Below are positions 6,977 to 16,974 of a stretch of 64,000 nucleotides of DNA, in pieces. The number at the start of each line of letters is the position of its first letter. The stretch's first letter is position 1. The notes under the pieces were generated by a model that saw nothing but the letters and a program-made list of their open reading frames with translations, had not been told where the DNA came from and ran no database searches. The DNA comes from Flavobacterium caseinilyticum (GTDB taxonomy: Bacteria; Bacteroidota; Bacteroidia; Flavobacteriales; Flavobacteriaceae): the NCBI RefSeq assembly GCF_004349085.1, contig NZ_SMFM01000003.1, positions 124,001 to 188,000 on the forward strand, written 5' to 3'. The translations under genes and the position numbers were made by a program.

Positions 6977-9674
6977 CATTGGACTCTTATTAATATTAGT
7001 GCTTTATTTGTCGATTCTTTTTTACATTGCCTATTGGTCCGAAAAAAGAAGCCATTCTAAATGGACGAATAATCCCTACATTTATTCCTTTTCGTTAGCC
7101 GTATATTGTACAGCATGGACCTATTACGGAAGTATTGGCGTTGCTGCAGAATCCGGTTTGAGTTATTTACCCATTTACTTAGGTCCCATATTAATTATCC
7201 CAACGTGGATGATTATTCTCAAGAAAATTATCCGAATTTCGAGAGTAAATAAAATTTCCAGCATTGCAGATTTTATTTCTTTACGATACGGAAACAGTAG
7301 ATTTCTGGGTGCTTTAGTAACTACGATTTGCATTGTTGGTATTTTACCCTATATTTCTTTACAGTTAAAATCAATTTCAGACACTTTTCATATTGTCACC
7401 AAAACGCAGGCAAGTTCTAATATTTTCACTGACACCACAACATACGTTTGCATAGCGCTGGCTTTATTTGCTTCCTATTATGGTACTAAATATGTGGATG
7501 CCTCGGAAAAAAGACGCGGAATTGTAACCGCGGTCGCCATGGAATCTATCTTGAAGTTAGTTTTCTTCTTAATTGTGGGTATTTATGTTACCTACTTTGT
7601 TTTTGACGGCTTTGATGATATTTATCAAAAAGCGGCTGTCCTGAAAGATTTCGATAAGAAAAATACGATTGGCGGCATCACAAACGGAATCAACTGGTTC
7701 TTTCTTTGTGTTTTATCGATGTTTGCTATTTTCCTTTTGCCAAGACAATTCCACACGGCGATTGTAGAGAACAACAAAGAAACCCACATCCGAACAGCGA
7801 TTTGGCTTTTTCCATTGTATTTGCTGCTTTTCAATCTCTTTGTTTTTCCAATTGCTTGGGGCGGCAATATCCTTTTTGAAGGTAAAGGCCATAATGCAGA
7901 CACCTATTCCTTGCTGATACCACAGTTTTTTGACAATAATGTATTGACAGTGATGGTTTTTCTGGGCGGATTTTCGGCAGCGATTTCAATGATTATTGTA
8001 TCATCAATTGCACTCGCTACCATGTTGAGCAACAACTTACTGATTCCGTATGGTTTTATTGGTTCTTTGGAAAATTCATCACAGAAAAAGAACAGCAAAC
8101 GTATTGTAAACAGCAGAAAAATAGGAATTTTTTCGCTTATCATTTTGGCGTATGCCATTTATAGAATTTTCATTCTGGATTACTCGCTGGTTTCCATCGG
8201 ACTAGTTTCCTTTGTCGTTATAGCCCAATTGGCTCCGTCTTTTTTTGGTGCATTATTCTGGAAAAGAGGTTCTAAAAACGGTGCAGTAACCGGAATTATT
8301 CTTGGCTTTTTAATATGTTTTTATACGTTGTTAGTTCCGTACGCTATTGGAATTTCAAAATCGACGAGCCTGTTTATTCAGGAAGGACCTTGGGGAATTG
8401 AATTGTTAAAACCTTTTCAGCTTTTTGGTTTGGATTATTTAGAACCCATTCCACATGCTGTTTTTTGGAGCTTATTAGTTAACATTCTGAGTTATTCTGC
8501 GGTTTCCGTGAGTTTCAAAGGCAATTACAGAGAACGCAATTATGCCGAAATGTTTGTCGATATTGACAAATACATCACCAATCATGAAAATGCTTTTGTA
8601 TGGAAAGGAACCGCGTATATTTCTGATATACAAAAAGTGTTGCAACGCTTTTTGGGCGAAGAAAGAACCAAGCGCGCATTGACTATTTTTAATTTAAAAT
8701 ACAACATCGATAAAAATATTACCACAGCCGATGCACGATTTATAAAATTTGCAGAGAATTTATTGACGGGTCACATTGGTACGGCTTCCGCCAAAATATT
8801 AATATCAAGCGTAATCAAAGAAGATAAAATCAGTTTGCCTGAAGTATTGCGAATTTTGGAGGAATCCAAAGAAAATATAATCATCAACAAGAAGTTGACG
8901 GACACTTCGAATGAATTAAAAAAAATATCGGAACAACTCAAAAATGCAAATCAGGAATTAGTCAATAAAGACATTCAAAAAGATGAATTTCTGGATACGG
9001 TTACCCATGAATTAAGAACTCCGATAACCGCAATTCGGGCAGCAAGCGAAATCCTTCACGATGATGATGACATTCCCGAAGAGTTGAGAAAGCAGTTTTT
9101 GCAAAACATCATTTCGGAGTCGGACCGATTGAATCGTCTGATTGACAAAATTCTCGATTTAGAGAAATTTGAAACTGGAAAACAAAAAATTTATTTGTCT
9201 AAAAACAACATTATAAAAACGATTAAAAACACGTTGGATTCCCTCCAACAATTAATAAAAAACAAAAACATCAGTATTGAATTTAAGGATGCCTCCAAAG
9301 AAATAAAAGCTTTTTATGACGAAGAACGAATCGTACAGGTTATTCATAATTTAGTTTCGAATGCTATAAAATTCTGTTCGGAAACAGAAGGAAAAATAGT
9401 GATTTCCATTGATGAAAACAAAGACAATATCGAAGTCAAAATACACAATAACGGCAAGGGAATTATAAAAGAAGATTTTGAAGCCATTTTTGATAAATTC
9501 TATCAATCCAGAAACCAAAACGTAAAAAAACCAATAGGAAGCGGACTGGGTTTAGCCATTTGTAAACAAATTATTGAACATCATAAAGGTAAAATTTGGG
9601 CTGAAGATAATGTAGCTGAAGGAGCCACTCTCATTTTCACATTACCCAATTATAATACAACAGAAAATAATTAA
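6969..9674 (+). CDS. sodium:solute symporter-histidine kinase fusion (CrbS/CbrA-like)
   Basis: A 901-residue inner-membrane sensor. Residues 1 to about 500 are a multi-helix SSS-family transporter domain (YSFSLAVYCTAWTYYGSIG, ISSIADFISLRYGNS). About 530-620 is a cytoplasmic STAC-like linker (KYITNHENAFVWKG to GTASAKILISS), then a coiled coil (about 635-665). The HisKA H-box DTVTHELRTPITAIRA has His680, and the HATPase domain has an N-box (NLVSNAIKFC) and GSGLGLAICKQIIEHHKG. There is no PAS or receiver domain. SSS-linked kinases such as CrbS (acetate) and CbrA (carbon/nitrogen balance, histidine) sense carbon sources. Its position between a carboxylate symporter and acs points to acetate or propionate sensing. 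It is followed 3 bp later by its likely receiver partner. Confidence 0.93.
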   Translation: MNSIGLLLILVLYLSILFYIAYWSEKRSHSKWTNNPYIYSFSLAVYCTAWTYYGSIGVAAESGLSYLPIYLGPILIIPTWMIILKKIIRISRVNKISSIADFISLRYGNSRFLGALVTTICIVGILPYISLQLKSISDTFHIVTKTQASSNIFTDTTTYVCIALALFASYYGTKYVDASEKRRGIVTAVAMESILKLVFFLIVGIYVTYFVFDGFDDIYQKAAVLKDFDKKNTIGGITNGINWFFLCVLSMFAIFLLPRQFHTAIVENNKETHIRTAIWLFPLYLLLFNLFVFPIAWGGNILFEGKGHNADTYSLLIPQFFDNNVLTVMVFLGGFSAAISMIIVSSIALATMLSNNLLIPYGFIGSLENSSQKKNSKRIVNSRKIGIFSLIILAYAIYRIFILDYSLVSIGLVSFVVIAQLAPSFFGALFWKRGSKNGAVTGIILGFLICFYTLLVPYAIGISKSTSLFIQEGPWGIELLKPFQLFGLDYLEPIPHAVFWSLLVNILSYSAVSVSFKGNYRERNYAEMFVDIDKYITNHENAFVWKGTAYISDIQKVLQRFLGEERTKRALTIFNLKYNIDKNITTADARFIKFAENLLTGHIGTASAKILISSVIKEDKISLPEVLRILEESKENIIINKKLTDTSNELKKISEQLKNANQELVNKDIQKDEFLDTVTHELRTPITAIRAASEILHDDDDIPEELRKQFLQNIISESDRLNRLIDKILDLEKFETGKQKIYLSKNNIIKTIKNTLDSLQQLIKNKNISIEFKDASKEIKAFYDEERIVQVIHNLVSNAIKFCSETEGKIVISIDENKDNIEVKIHNNGKGIIKEDFEAIFDKFYQSRNQNVKKPIGSGLGLAICKQIIEHHKGKIWAEDNVAEGATLIFTLPNYNTTENN

Positions 9675-9677
9675 AAA

Positions 9678-10040
9678 ATGAAAAAAATTTTAATTGTAGA
9701 TGACGAACCAAACATTGTAATGTCACTGGAATATACTTTCAAAAAGAACAATTTTGAAGTTTTCATAGCGCGTGACGGCCAGGAAGCACTGGATATTTTG
9801 AAAAAACAACTTCCCGATGTCATTATTCTGGATGTCATGATGCCCATGGTGGATGGTTTTGCCACATTAGAACAAATAAAAAAAGACGAAAGGTTAAAGC
9901 ATTGCAAGGTCATATTCCTTTCGGCAAAAAACAAAGAAAAAGATATTGAAAAAGGACTTTCGTTAGGCGCCAATTTATATATAGTCAAGCCCTTTTCAAT
10001 TAAAAAACTAGTCGATCAAGTTCATGAATTAATGCAATAA
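9678..10040 (+). CDS. single-domain response regulator
   Basis: Encodes 120 residues consisting only of a receiver domain. The acidic pair D8-D9, the phospho-acceptor D52 (in ILDVMMP), Ser82 and the conserved Lys104 (IVKPF) are all present, so phosphorylation should work. There is no DNA-binding or enzymatic output domain, unlike CrbR of Vibrio or Pseudomonas, which carries a LuxR-type HTH. It starts 3 bp after the kinase stop and 17 bp before the first acyl-CoA synthetase, so all are probably in one operon. The output must pass through a protein partner, for example a phosphorelay or direct control of a metabolic protein; which one is not visible. Confidence 0.93.
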   Translation: MKKILIVDDEPNIVMSLEYTFKKNNFEVFIARDGQEALDILKKQLPDVIILDVMMPMVDGFATLEQIKKDERLKHCKVIFLSAKNKEKDIEKGLSLGANLYIVKPFSIKKLVDQVHELMQ

Positions 10041-10057
10041 GAAACAAATTCAACACA

Positions 10058-11956
10058 ATGACATACAAGGAAATTTATGACGACAGCATTGAGCACCCGG
10101 AAAAATTCTGGGCAGAACAAGCTGATGCAATTGAGTGGTACAATAAACCGGAAACAATTTTGTCAAAAGATGAAAATGGATATCCGCTTTGGTACAAAGA
10201 TGGAGAATTGAACATTTGTTATCTGGCGTTAGACAAGCACATTCAGGATGGTTGTGGCGATCAGGTCGCTTTTATTTACGATTCTCCGGTGACACAAACC
10301 GTGAAAAAATATACTTTTTCGGAAGTAAAAACCGAAGTGGCAAAACTCGCGGGAGGCATGCAATCACTGGGATTAAAGAAAGGTGACACCGCTATAATTT
10401 ACATGCCCATGATTCCTCAAACTGCTTTTGCGATGTTGGCTTGCGCGAGAATTGGCGTGATTCATTCGGTTGTTTTTGGGGGTTTTGCACCTCATGAATT
10501 GGCTATCAGAATCGACGATTGCAAACCCAGAGCGATTATTACCGCTTCATCCGGGATTGAAGTCGACCGTTTGATTGCGTACAAACCTTTAGTGGATGAA
10601 GCCATTGCTCTCGCTTCACACAGACCCAAAAAAGTAATCGTTTTCAATAGAAAATTAGGCGCCCGAATTCCGTTTAAAAAGTACGATGTGGATTATGATG
10701 CGTTGGTTTATGGTTCCGAAGAAACGCCTTGTATCCCTGTAAATTCCAATCATCCGTTGTATATATTGTACACTTCCGGAACTACTGGAAAACCAAAAGG
10801 AATTGTAAGAGATACCGGTGGATATGCCGTGGCATTAAAATTTTCGATGAAATACATTTACAATGTAAAGGAAGATGAGACTTTTTGGGCAGCTTCGGAT
10901 ATGGGCTGGGCAGTTGGGCACAGTTACATTCTTTACGGACCATTATTAAACCGAAATACAACTATAATTTTCGAAGGAAAACCGATAAAAACTCCAGATG
11001 CGAGTACGTTTTGGAGAATAATTTCAGAGCATAAAGTGGGCACGATGTTTACGGCTCCAACCGCCATTAGAGCTATCAAAAAAGAAGATCCTGACGGAGA
11101 ATTCATCAAACAATATGATTTGAGCGCTCTAAAAAATCAATTTTTGGCGGGAGAACGGTGTGATAATGCCACACTAGAATGGTACCAACAGCACATTCCT
11201 ATTCCCGTAATTGATCATTGGTGGCAAACAGAATCAGGCTGGCCAATGATTGCCAATTCTCTTGGAATTGAAAAAATGCCGGTAAAATCCGGTTCTGCCA
11301 CAAAAGCAGTTTGCGGATATGATATTCGGATTTTTAATGAAAACGGTGACGAACTAAAAGCCAATGAAGAAGGTTTGGTGGTTGTAAAACTGCCTTTGCC
11401 TCCGGGAAATATGCTTGGTATTTGGGAAAACGAAGCGCGTTTCAAAGCAGGCTATTTCAGCAAATTTGACGGTTATTATTTGTCTGGCGATGGTGGTTAT
11501 GAAGATGAAGACGGTTATATTTTTATCACCGGAAGAACGGATGATGTGATAAATGTAGCGGGACATCGATTGTCAACAGCTGAAATGGAGGAAGTTGTTG
11601 CTTCGCATCATTCGGTAGCTGAATGCGCTGTAATTGGAATTCAGGATGAGTTGAAAGGACAAATTCCTTTGGCTTTGGTAGTAACCAAATCAGGAGACGA
11701 AATCGAACATTATCAATTGGAACAAGAAATCATTAAACTGGTTCGCCAACAAATTGGAGCTGTTGCTTCATTGAGAAATGTTATGATTGTGCAGCGATTA
11801 CCCAAAACGCGCTCGGGGAAAATCCTGAGAAAACTAATGCGCAGCATTGCTGATGGTGCGGAATTCCAAATTCCGTCCACCATTGATGACGAATCCATAG
11901 TGGAGGAAATCAGTGCAACACTAAAAAAGTATAAAATAGGAGTTTATAACATTTAA
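10058..11956 (+). CDS. prpE: short-chain acyl-CoA synthetase, PrpE/ACSS3-like
   Basis: Activates a short-chain fatty acid, most likely propionate, to its CoA thioester via an acyl-AMP intermediate. The 632 residues cover the whole family: N-terminal ACAS segment (ERCDNATLEW and EHPEKFWAEQ are typical), the P-loop LYTSGTTGKPKGIV, the A5 motif WWQTESGWPM, the hinge GRTDDVINVAGHRL, and the C-terminal PKTRSGKILRK with catalytic Lys588, the site used for acetylation control in relatives. TESGW, rather than the TETGG of the neighbouring Acs, and overall likeness to PrpE/ACSS3 favour propionate or a related acid. It is in tandem with Acs (15 bp gap). Confidence 0.85.
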   Translation: MTYKEIYDDSIEHPEKFWAEQADAIEWYNKPETILSKDENGYPLWYKDGELNICYLALDKHIQDGCGDQVAFIYDSPVTQTVKKYTFSEVKTEVAKLAGGMQSLGLKKGDTAIIYMPMIPQTAFAMLACARIGVIHSVVFGGFAPHELAIRIDDCKPRAIITASSGIEVDRLIAYKPLVDEAIALASHRPKKVIVFNRKLGARIPFKKYDVDYDALVYGSEETPCIPVNSNHPLYILYTSGTTGKPKGIVRDTGGYAVALKFSMKYIYNVKEDETFWAASDMGWAVGHSYILYGPLLNRNTTIIFEGKPIKTPDASTFWRIISEHKVGTMFTAPTAIRAIKKEDPDGEFIKQYDLSALKNQFLAGERCDNATLEWYQQHIPIPVIDHWWQTESGWPMIANSLGIEKMPVKSGSATKAVCGYDIRIFNENGDELKANEEGLVVVKLPLPPGNMLGIWENEARFKAGYFSKFDGYYLSGDGGYEDEDGYIFITGRTDDVINVAGHRLSTAEMEEVVASHHSVAECAVIGIQDELKGQIPLALVVTKSGDEIEHYQLEQEIIKLVRQQIGAVASLRNVMIVQRLPKTRSGKILRKLMRSIADGAEFQIPSTIDDESIVEEISATLKKYKIGVYNI

Positions 11957-11970
11957 AATTTACCAAAACC

Positions 11971-13878
11971 ATGAGTTACTATAAAATCAATAATTTAGAA
12001 GAGTACTTCAAACATTACAAAAAATCAGTTCGCGAGCCTAGAAAATTTTGGGACAAAGTAGCTGCTGAAAATTTTACATGGTACCAGCAATGGGACAAAG
12101 TAGTCGATTTCAATATGGCTGAAGCCGAAATAAAATGGTTTACCAATGCCAAAGTAAACATTGTAAAAAACTGCATCGACAGGCATCTGGCTAAAAAAGG
12201 AGATAAAACAGCCATCATTTTTGAACCAAATGATCCAACAGAACAAGCGCTTCACATTACTTACAATGAGTTGTACGAACGTGTTTGCAAAATGGCGAAC
12301 GTCCTAAAAGAACAAGGCATACAAAAAGGAGATCGCGTTTGTATTTATTTACCAATGATTCCTGAATTAGCGATTACTACTTTGGCCTGCGCCAGAATTG
12401 GAGCCATTCACTCGGTTGTTTTTGCAGGATTTTCAGCTTCGGCAGTTGCAGCAAGAATCAATGACAGCGAATGCAAAATGGTCATCACTTCAGATGGAGG
12501 ATATCGTGGAAACAAAACAATCGATTTAAAAAGTATCGTTGATGAAGCCTTATTGAATTGTCCTTGTGTGAAGAACGTTTTGGTTGCTAAAAGAATCAAC
12601 TCCACTATCAACATGAAAGAAGGTCGTGATCAATGGTTGCAGCCTCTTTTAGACCAAGCTTCGGATAATAATGTGGCTGAAATCATGGATGCCGAAGATC
12701 CTTTATTCATCCTTTATACTTCCGGTTCAACAGGAAAACCAAAAGGAATGGTACACACTACAGCGGGTTATATGGTGTATTCAGCCTATACCTTTAAAAA
12801 CGTTTTTAATTACGAAGACAATGATATTTTCTGGTGTACCGCTGATATTGGCTGGATTACCGGACATTCTTATATTCTTTACGGACCGTTATTGAATGGA
12901 GCCACGACTGTAATTTTCGAAGGTGTTCCGTCATATCCTGATTTCAGTCGCTTTTGGCAAACCATCGAAAAACACAAAGTTACCCAGTTTTATACGGCAC
13001 CAACAGCGATTAGAGCTTTGGCAAAAGAAAGCATCGAATACGTACAAAGGTACCAATTGACCTCTTTGAAAGTGATTGGATCCGTAGGAGAACCTATTAA
13101 TGAGGAAGCTTGGCACTGGTACAACAACCACGTAGGCGATAAAAAATGTCCTGTGGTGGATACATGGTGGCAAACCGAAACCGGAGGAATTATGATTTCA
13201 CCAATTGCGTTTGTAACGCCAACAAAACCAACATACGCTTCGTTACCATTACCCGGAATCCAACCTGTTTTGATGGATGAAAGACGCAACGAAATTGAAG
13301 GCAATCAGGTTACCGGAAGTTTATGCATTAAATTTCCTTGGCCCGGAATTGCAAGAACCATTTGGGGCGATCACCAGCGATATAAAGACACTTATTTCTC
13401 CGCCTTTCCAGGTAAATATTTCACTGGCGACGGTGCTTTACGTGACGAAGTTGGGTATTACAGAATCACTGGTCGTGTAGATGATGTGGTAATTGTTTCG
13501 GGACATAATCTGGGAACTGCTCCTATCGAAGATGCCATCAATGAACATCCAGCGGTTGCGGAATCAGCTATTGTTGGATTCCCGCATGATATCAAAGGAA
13601 ATGCGTTGTATGGTTTTGTAATTCTAAAAGAAACCGGAGAATACCGCGACAGAGAAAACCTTAGCAAAGAGATCAACCAACACATATCCGATCATATTGG
13701 ACCAATTGCAAAATTGGACAAAATTCAGTTTGTTTCCGGTTTACCAAAAACCCGTTCCGGAAAAATCATGCGTAGGATTCTGCGTAAGATTGCCGAAGGT
13801 GATTATTCTAATTTTGGCGATACCTCAACATTGTTGAATCCTGAAATTGTGGACGAAATCAAAGACGGTAAAATTTAG
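11971..13878 (+). CDS. acs: acetyl-CoA synthetase
   Basis: Converts acetate, ATP and CoA to acetyl-CoA, AMP and PPi in the cytoplasm. The 635 residues match full-length Acs. Motifs are the P-loop ILYTSGSTGKPKGMVH near residue 249, the acetate-pocket WWQTETGG, GRVDDVVIVSGHNLG, and the C-terminal LPKTRSGKIMRRILRKIAEG with Lys598, the residue controlled by reversible acetylation in well-studied Acs proteins. It forms the end of the operon with the sensor kinase, receiver and PrpE-like enzyme, and a terminator follows. This arrangement recalls the acetate switch, in which CrbS/R-type regulators control acs. Confidence 0.95.
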   Translation: MSYYKINNLEEYFKHYKKSVREPRKFWDKVAAENFTWYQQWDKVVDFNMAEAEIKWFTNAKVNIVKNCIDRHLAKKGDKTAIIFEPNDPTEQALHITYNELYERVCKMANVLKEQGIQKGDRVCIYLPMIPELAITTLACARIGAIHSVVFAGFSASAVAARINDSECKMVITSDGGYRGNKTIDLKSIVDEALLNCPCVKNVLVAKRINSTINMKEGRDQWLQPLLDQASDNNVAEIMDAEDPLFILYTSGSTGKPKGMVHTTAGYMVYSAYTFKNVFNYEDNDIFWCTADIGWITGHSYILYGPLLNGATTVIFEGVPSYPDFSRFWQTIEKHKVTQFYTAPTAIRALAKESIEYVQRYQLTSLKVIGSVGEPINEEAWHWYNNHVGDKKCPVVDTWWQTETGGIMISPIAFVTPTKPTYASLPLPGIQPVLMDERRNEIEGNQVTGSLCIKFPWPGIARTIWGDHQRYKDTYFSAFPGKYFTGDGALRDEVGYYRITGRVDDVVIVSGHNLGTAPIEDAINEHPAVAESAIVGFPHDIKGNALYGFVILKETGEYRDRENLSKEINQHISDHIGPIAKLDKIQFVSGLPKTRSGKIMRRILRKIAEGDYSNFGDTSTLLNPEIVDEIKDGKI

Positions 13879-13909
13879 TTTTTAGTTTTTAGTTTTTAGT
13901 TTTTAGTTT
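13876..13909. repeat. heptanucleotide tandem repeat at acs 3' end
   Basis: About four and a half copies of the 7-bp unit TTTTTAG begin at the acs stop codon. It lies outside the coding region, so copy-number change would alter only the 3' UTR. Confidence 0.85.
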
Positions 13910-13923
13910 AAATTGTAGTTGAG

Positions 13924-13953
13924 AACTGCTTCATTTATGGAGCAGTTTTTTTT
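13924..13953 (+). terminator. terminator of acs operon
   Basis: AACTGCT (13924-13930) pairs with AGCAGTT (13941-13947), followed by a T run. Confidence 0.8.
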
Positions 13954-13958
13954 ATACA

Positions 13959-13990
13959 AAAACGGCTGCCTTTTAAGGGACAGCCGTTTT
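13959..13990 (-). terminator. terminator of secreted amylase gene
   Basis: AAAACGGCTG (13959-13968) pairs with CAGCCGTTTT (13981-13990). It lies between converging genes and can act on both strands; it is closest to the amylase stop. Confidence 0.75.
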
Positions 13991-14009
13991 TCACTAATTC
14001 AGGGTAATC

Positions 14010-16898
14010 TTAATTTTTCAACAGTTTCAGTACCTTCATTTCGTTATTTTCATCAAATGTTTTCACGATATAAAGTCCTTGATTCAAATCACTGACAGAA
14101 AATTGATATCCCGCCGTTTGATTGGCATCAAAACTTTTCACCAATTGTCCTGTGATAGAAAAAATCTGCACTTTAGAAGTCGTTTCATTCAACGTAAAAT
14201 AATCAGCTGCCGGATTTGGATACAAAACAATCGTGGGTGATGTTTCGTAATCCGCTATTGCCAACGAAGCTGTTTTGTTTCCGTAAATTTTAAATTCTCC
14301 CGGCTGCAAAGTTATTTGCTGCGTGGTACTAATTACATTGATAGACGTATTATCCATCAAATTGTACCACATTCCAGTGTATGGAAATCCGGAAGGCACG
14401 TTTTGAGGAATCACATTAAAATTAGCTACAATCAACACATCTTTAAGTTGTGTGGATGCCAGCGCACTATTGGTAATTTTGATATTTGGAAACAATGAAC
14501 TTGTAGTGTTTATTGTTGCAGTACCAGAAAATACAGGTTCAACTGTTTTCATAGTAATCATTTTCGCCCAATCATCGTAAATTTTGCTTCTGTTTGTATC
14601 TCCAAGCCAGTTACCAGTCCATTGCGGTTGTGGCTTAGTATCTAATTTACAATCTCCTGCTGTTGCATCTGAAGGAGAATTTACAGTACCATTGTTACAG
14701 GAGAATATAGATCTTTCCCAACCCAGTTCTCCAAATTGCCAAATCATTTTTGGTCCCGGAACCAATAAAGATACAGCACCCAAAGCAGACATTCTGGATA
14801 ATGCCACATTTAATGTTCTTACATTATGGTCGGCGGCTGTATTATTGCCAGATTGTAAGTTATTGTACATTAAGCGTTCCTCATCATGACTCTCTGCATA
14901 GCCCATTAATCGGTGCGCAGTAAATCCTCTGCTTGTGGCATTCATTCTTGAAATATTACCCGCATACCCTTTAGTCAGGTTATTGTATTCATGCGTCATT
15001 ATCCCCCACATCATGATTCCCTTACTTGGTGTTTCATTCAGTCTGTAATTTGCCCATTGCTGTTCTTCATCATTACCTCCTAAATGTTCGAAAATAACGT
15101 AATGATTGGGATCTAAATTCCAAGAATAATCAGCGTACTTTTTCAATACATCAATTCTATCTTGTTGTTTGCTACCGGTACAGTTTTCCTGACCGCCAGC
15201 TACGTTCGAAGGACAATTTTGTGTAAAACCTTTGGTTAGATCCCAACGGAAACCGTCAATTTTATATTCTTCAACCCATTGTTTAATGACACGTTGCACA
15301 TAATTTTGTGTTCTTGCCTGTTGATGATTAAAATCTTCTCCAACATTATAACTGTGCATAGCTGTTGTGTTAAAATAAGGGTTTTCCGTCGAAGGAGAAC
15401 CCCAACCATCACCGTCTGCATCATTCATCCACATGCGCACCATTGGATTTCTTCCAAAAGCATGGTTCAGGGCTATATCTAGAATAACGGCAATTCCGTT
15501 TTTATGGCATAAATCCACAAACTCTTTTAACTTGTCAGAAGTACCGTAGAATTTATCCAAAGCCATGTGAAAAGAGGTGTTGTAACCCCAACTTTCATTT
15601 CCTTCATATTCCATTACAGGCATTAACTCAATCGCATTTATTTTCAAATTTTTGAAATAATCAATTTTATTAATTAAGTCCTGATAGCTTCTGTTGGCAT
15701 CAAAATCACGCACTAATAATTCGTAAACTACCAGTTTTTCTTTTGCAGGTTTTACGAAATTTGTTGTCGCACTACTCCAGGCAAAAGGTGTTTTGCCGGT
15801 TTGTAATACGGTAACTTCACGTTCCTGACCTGCAGGATAGACCGGAAGATTTGGATACGTAGAAGCTGGAATATACGGATCATCAAATGGTGACAATACC
15901 AAGGTCGAATAGGGATCAGCAGTTTTTACCAAAGAAGGGGTTCCAGCAATAGGCGTTGCATCGACTACCCAATATTGGTACGTGTAATTTGTACCTGAAA
16001 CCAATCCTGTTAATTCTAACCAAAACTTGCCTGAAGCAGGATCTTTTTTCATGGCAAAAGAACTCGTTGGTTGCCAATTGTTGAAACTTCCCGCTACGTA
16101 AATAAAATCTTTGAACGGAGCATCCAAAACCAAAGTTGCTTTTGTAGCATCGGCAGAATTATAATTGATTCCGTCTAGCAAACCTGCTGGCATTGCTGCA
16201 CTAACTACATTTGGATTCACTATAGCACTAAACTTTTTAGTGATTACCGTGGTTCCTTGAGTAACCTGCAGTTCGTAATTTTGGTTTCCGGTAATATTAG
16301 CATGATTGAAAGAATAACTAGAAGTTGCCGGATTCGTATTTAATGTAATACCGTTTGCTTTCAACACATAATTAGCGTTTCCGCCTGTATTTGAAGCTGA
16401 AATATTCAAGCTTCCACCTGATGCAATAATTGTCGAACTATTTTCAGCCGGTGTTGATAATGTCACTTGGTACGCACCAACTTCAATAAAATTATCTTGG
16501 GATTTTTTATCACCGGTTCCATCTTTAGCTTTCACAAGGAAACCTATTCTACCGATTCCATTTCTGTTATAGAAAACATTTGGAGTAAATGTTTTAGTGT
16601 AGGTATCTGTAGCTGAATTATAGGTAAATCTATTCGCTTCGTTAGATGAAGTCCATGTTCCATTAGTTGGACAATCGATACTGTTCGCATCATTGATATC
16701 AAAAGACCAGGTCCACATGTATAATGCGTTTCCTGTAATTCCCCACGTCGCTTCATTTATACTATTCCCATTGATTGTGATAGTAATAGATGTTGTTTCT
16801 TCAAAAGTGGCCGGACTCACAGTGTAAGCGACCGTCTGTTGCTGCGCGGTTGCAGCAATAGACAGGAAAAATAATATAAAAAGTATAGTTTTTTTCAT
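14010..16898 (-). CDS. secreted GH13 alpha-amylase with T9SS sorting domain
   Basis: A 962-residue extracellular starch hydrolase. It has a Sec signal peptide (ends ATAQQQ), N-terminal Ig-like or carbohydrate-binding regions (about 22-230), and a CBM48-like domain (about 240-335, FIYVAGSFNNWQP). The GH13 barrel runs from about 388 to 800. The four GH13 regions are present: ILDIALNHAF, DGFRWDLTKGF (nucleophile Asp near 553), VIFEHLGG (acid Glu) and AESHDEERLMYN (Asp). The last 75 residues (IVLYPNPAADYFTLNE to VLKLL) are a type A T9SS C-terminal domain, which sends the protein through the type IX system to the surface or medium. It follows susC/D/E-like genes on the same strand after a hairpin, so its level may be set by read-through. 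Confidence 0.93.
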   Translation of the reverse strand: MKKTILFILFFLSIAATAQQQTVAYTVSPATFEETTSITITINGNSINEATWGITGNALYMWTWSFDINDANSIDCPTNGTWTSSNEANRFTYNSATDTYTKTFTPNVFYNRNGIGRIGFLVKAKDGTGDKKSQDNFIEVGAYQVTLSTPAENSSTIIASGGSLNISASNTGGNANYVLKANGITLNTNPATSSYSFNHANITGNQNYELQVTQGTTVITKKFSAIVNPNVVSAAMPAGLLDGINYNSADATKATLVLDAPFKDFIYVAGSFNNWQPTSSFAMKKDPASGKFWLELTGLVSGTNYTYQYWVVDATPIAGTPSLVKTADPYSTLVLSPFDDPYIPASTYPNLPVYPAGQEREVTVLQTGKTPFAWSSATTNFVKPAKEKLVVYELLVRDFDANRSYQDLINKIDYFKNLKINAIELMPVMEYEGNESWGYNTSFHMALDKFYGTSDKLKEFVDLCHKNGIAVILDIALNHAFGRNPMVRMWMNDADGDGWGSPSTENPYFNTTAMHSYNVGEDFNHQQARTQNYVQRVIKQWVEEYKIDGFRWDLTKGFTQNCPSNVAGGQENCTGSKQQDRIDVLKKYADYSWNLDPNHYVIFEHLGGNDEEQQWANYRLNETPSKGIMMWGIMTHEYNNLTKGYAGNISRMNATSRGFTAHRLMGYAESHDEERLMYNNLQSGNNTAADHNVRTLNVALSRMSALGAVSLLVPGPKMIWQFGELGWERSIFSCNNGTVNSPSDATAGDCKLDTKPQPQWTGNWLGDTNRSKIYDDWAKMITMKTVEPVFSGTATINTTSSLFPNIKITNSALASTQLKDVLIVANFNVIPQNVPSGFPYTGMWYNLMDNTSINVISTTQQITLQPGEFKIYGNKTASLAIADYETSPTIVLYPNPAADYFTLNETTSKVQIFSITGQLVKSFDANQTAGYQFSVSDLNQGLYIVKTFDENNEMKVLKLLKN

Positions 16899-16923
16899 GG
16901 TTTAGTGTTTATAAAATTAAAAA

Positions 16924-16958
16924 CTAAAAAAAAAGGGCTATCACGCAGATAGCCCTTT
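16924..16958 (-). terminator. intra-operon terminator/attenuator before amylase
   Basis: AAAGGGCTAT (16932-16941) pairs with ATAGCCCTTT (16949-16958). On the minus strand it is followed by a U run encoded by the A tract at 16924-16935. It sits between the SusE-like gene and the amylase. Confidence 0.8.
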
Positions 16959-16974
16959 AGTTTATTGAAATAAA

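Noticed and set aside
13876..13909. CRISPR or phase-variation tract at the TTTTTAG repeats
   Set aside because: There are no spacers, and the repeat lies after a stop codon rather than in a promoter or reading frame.
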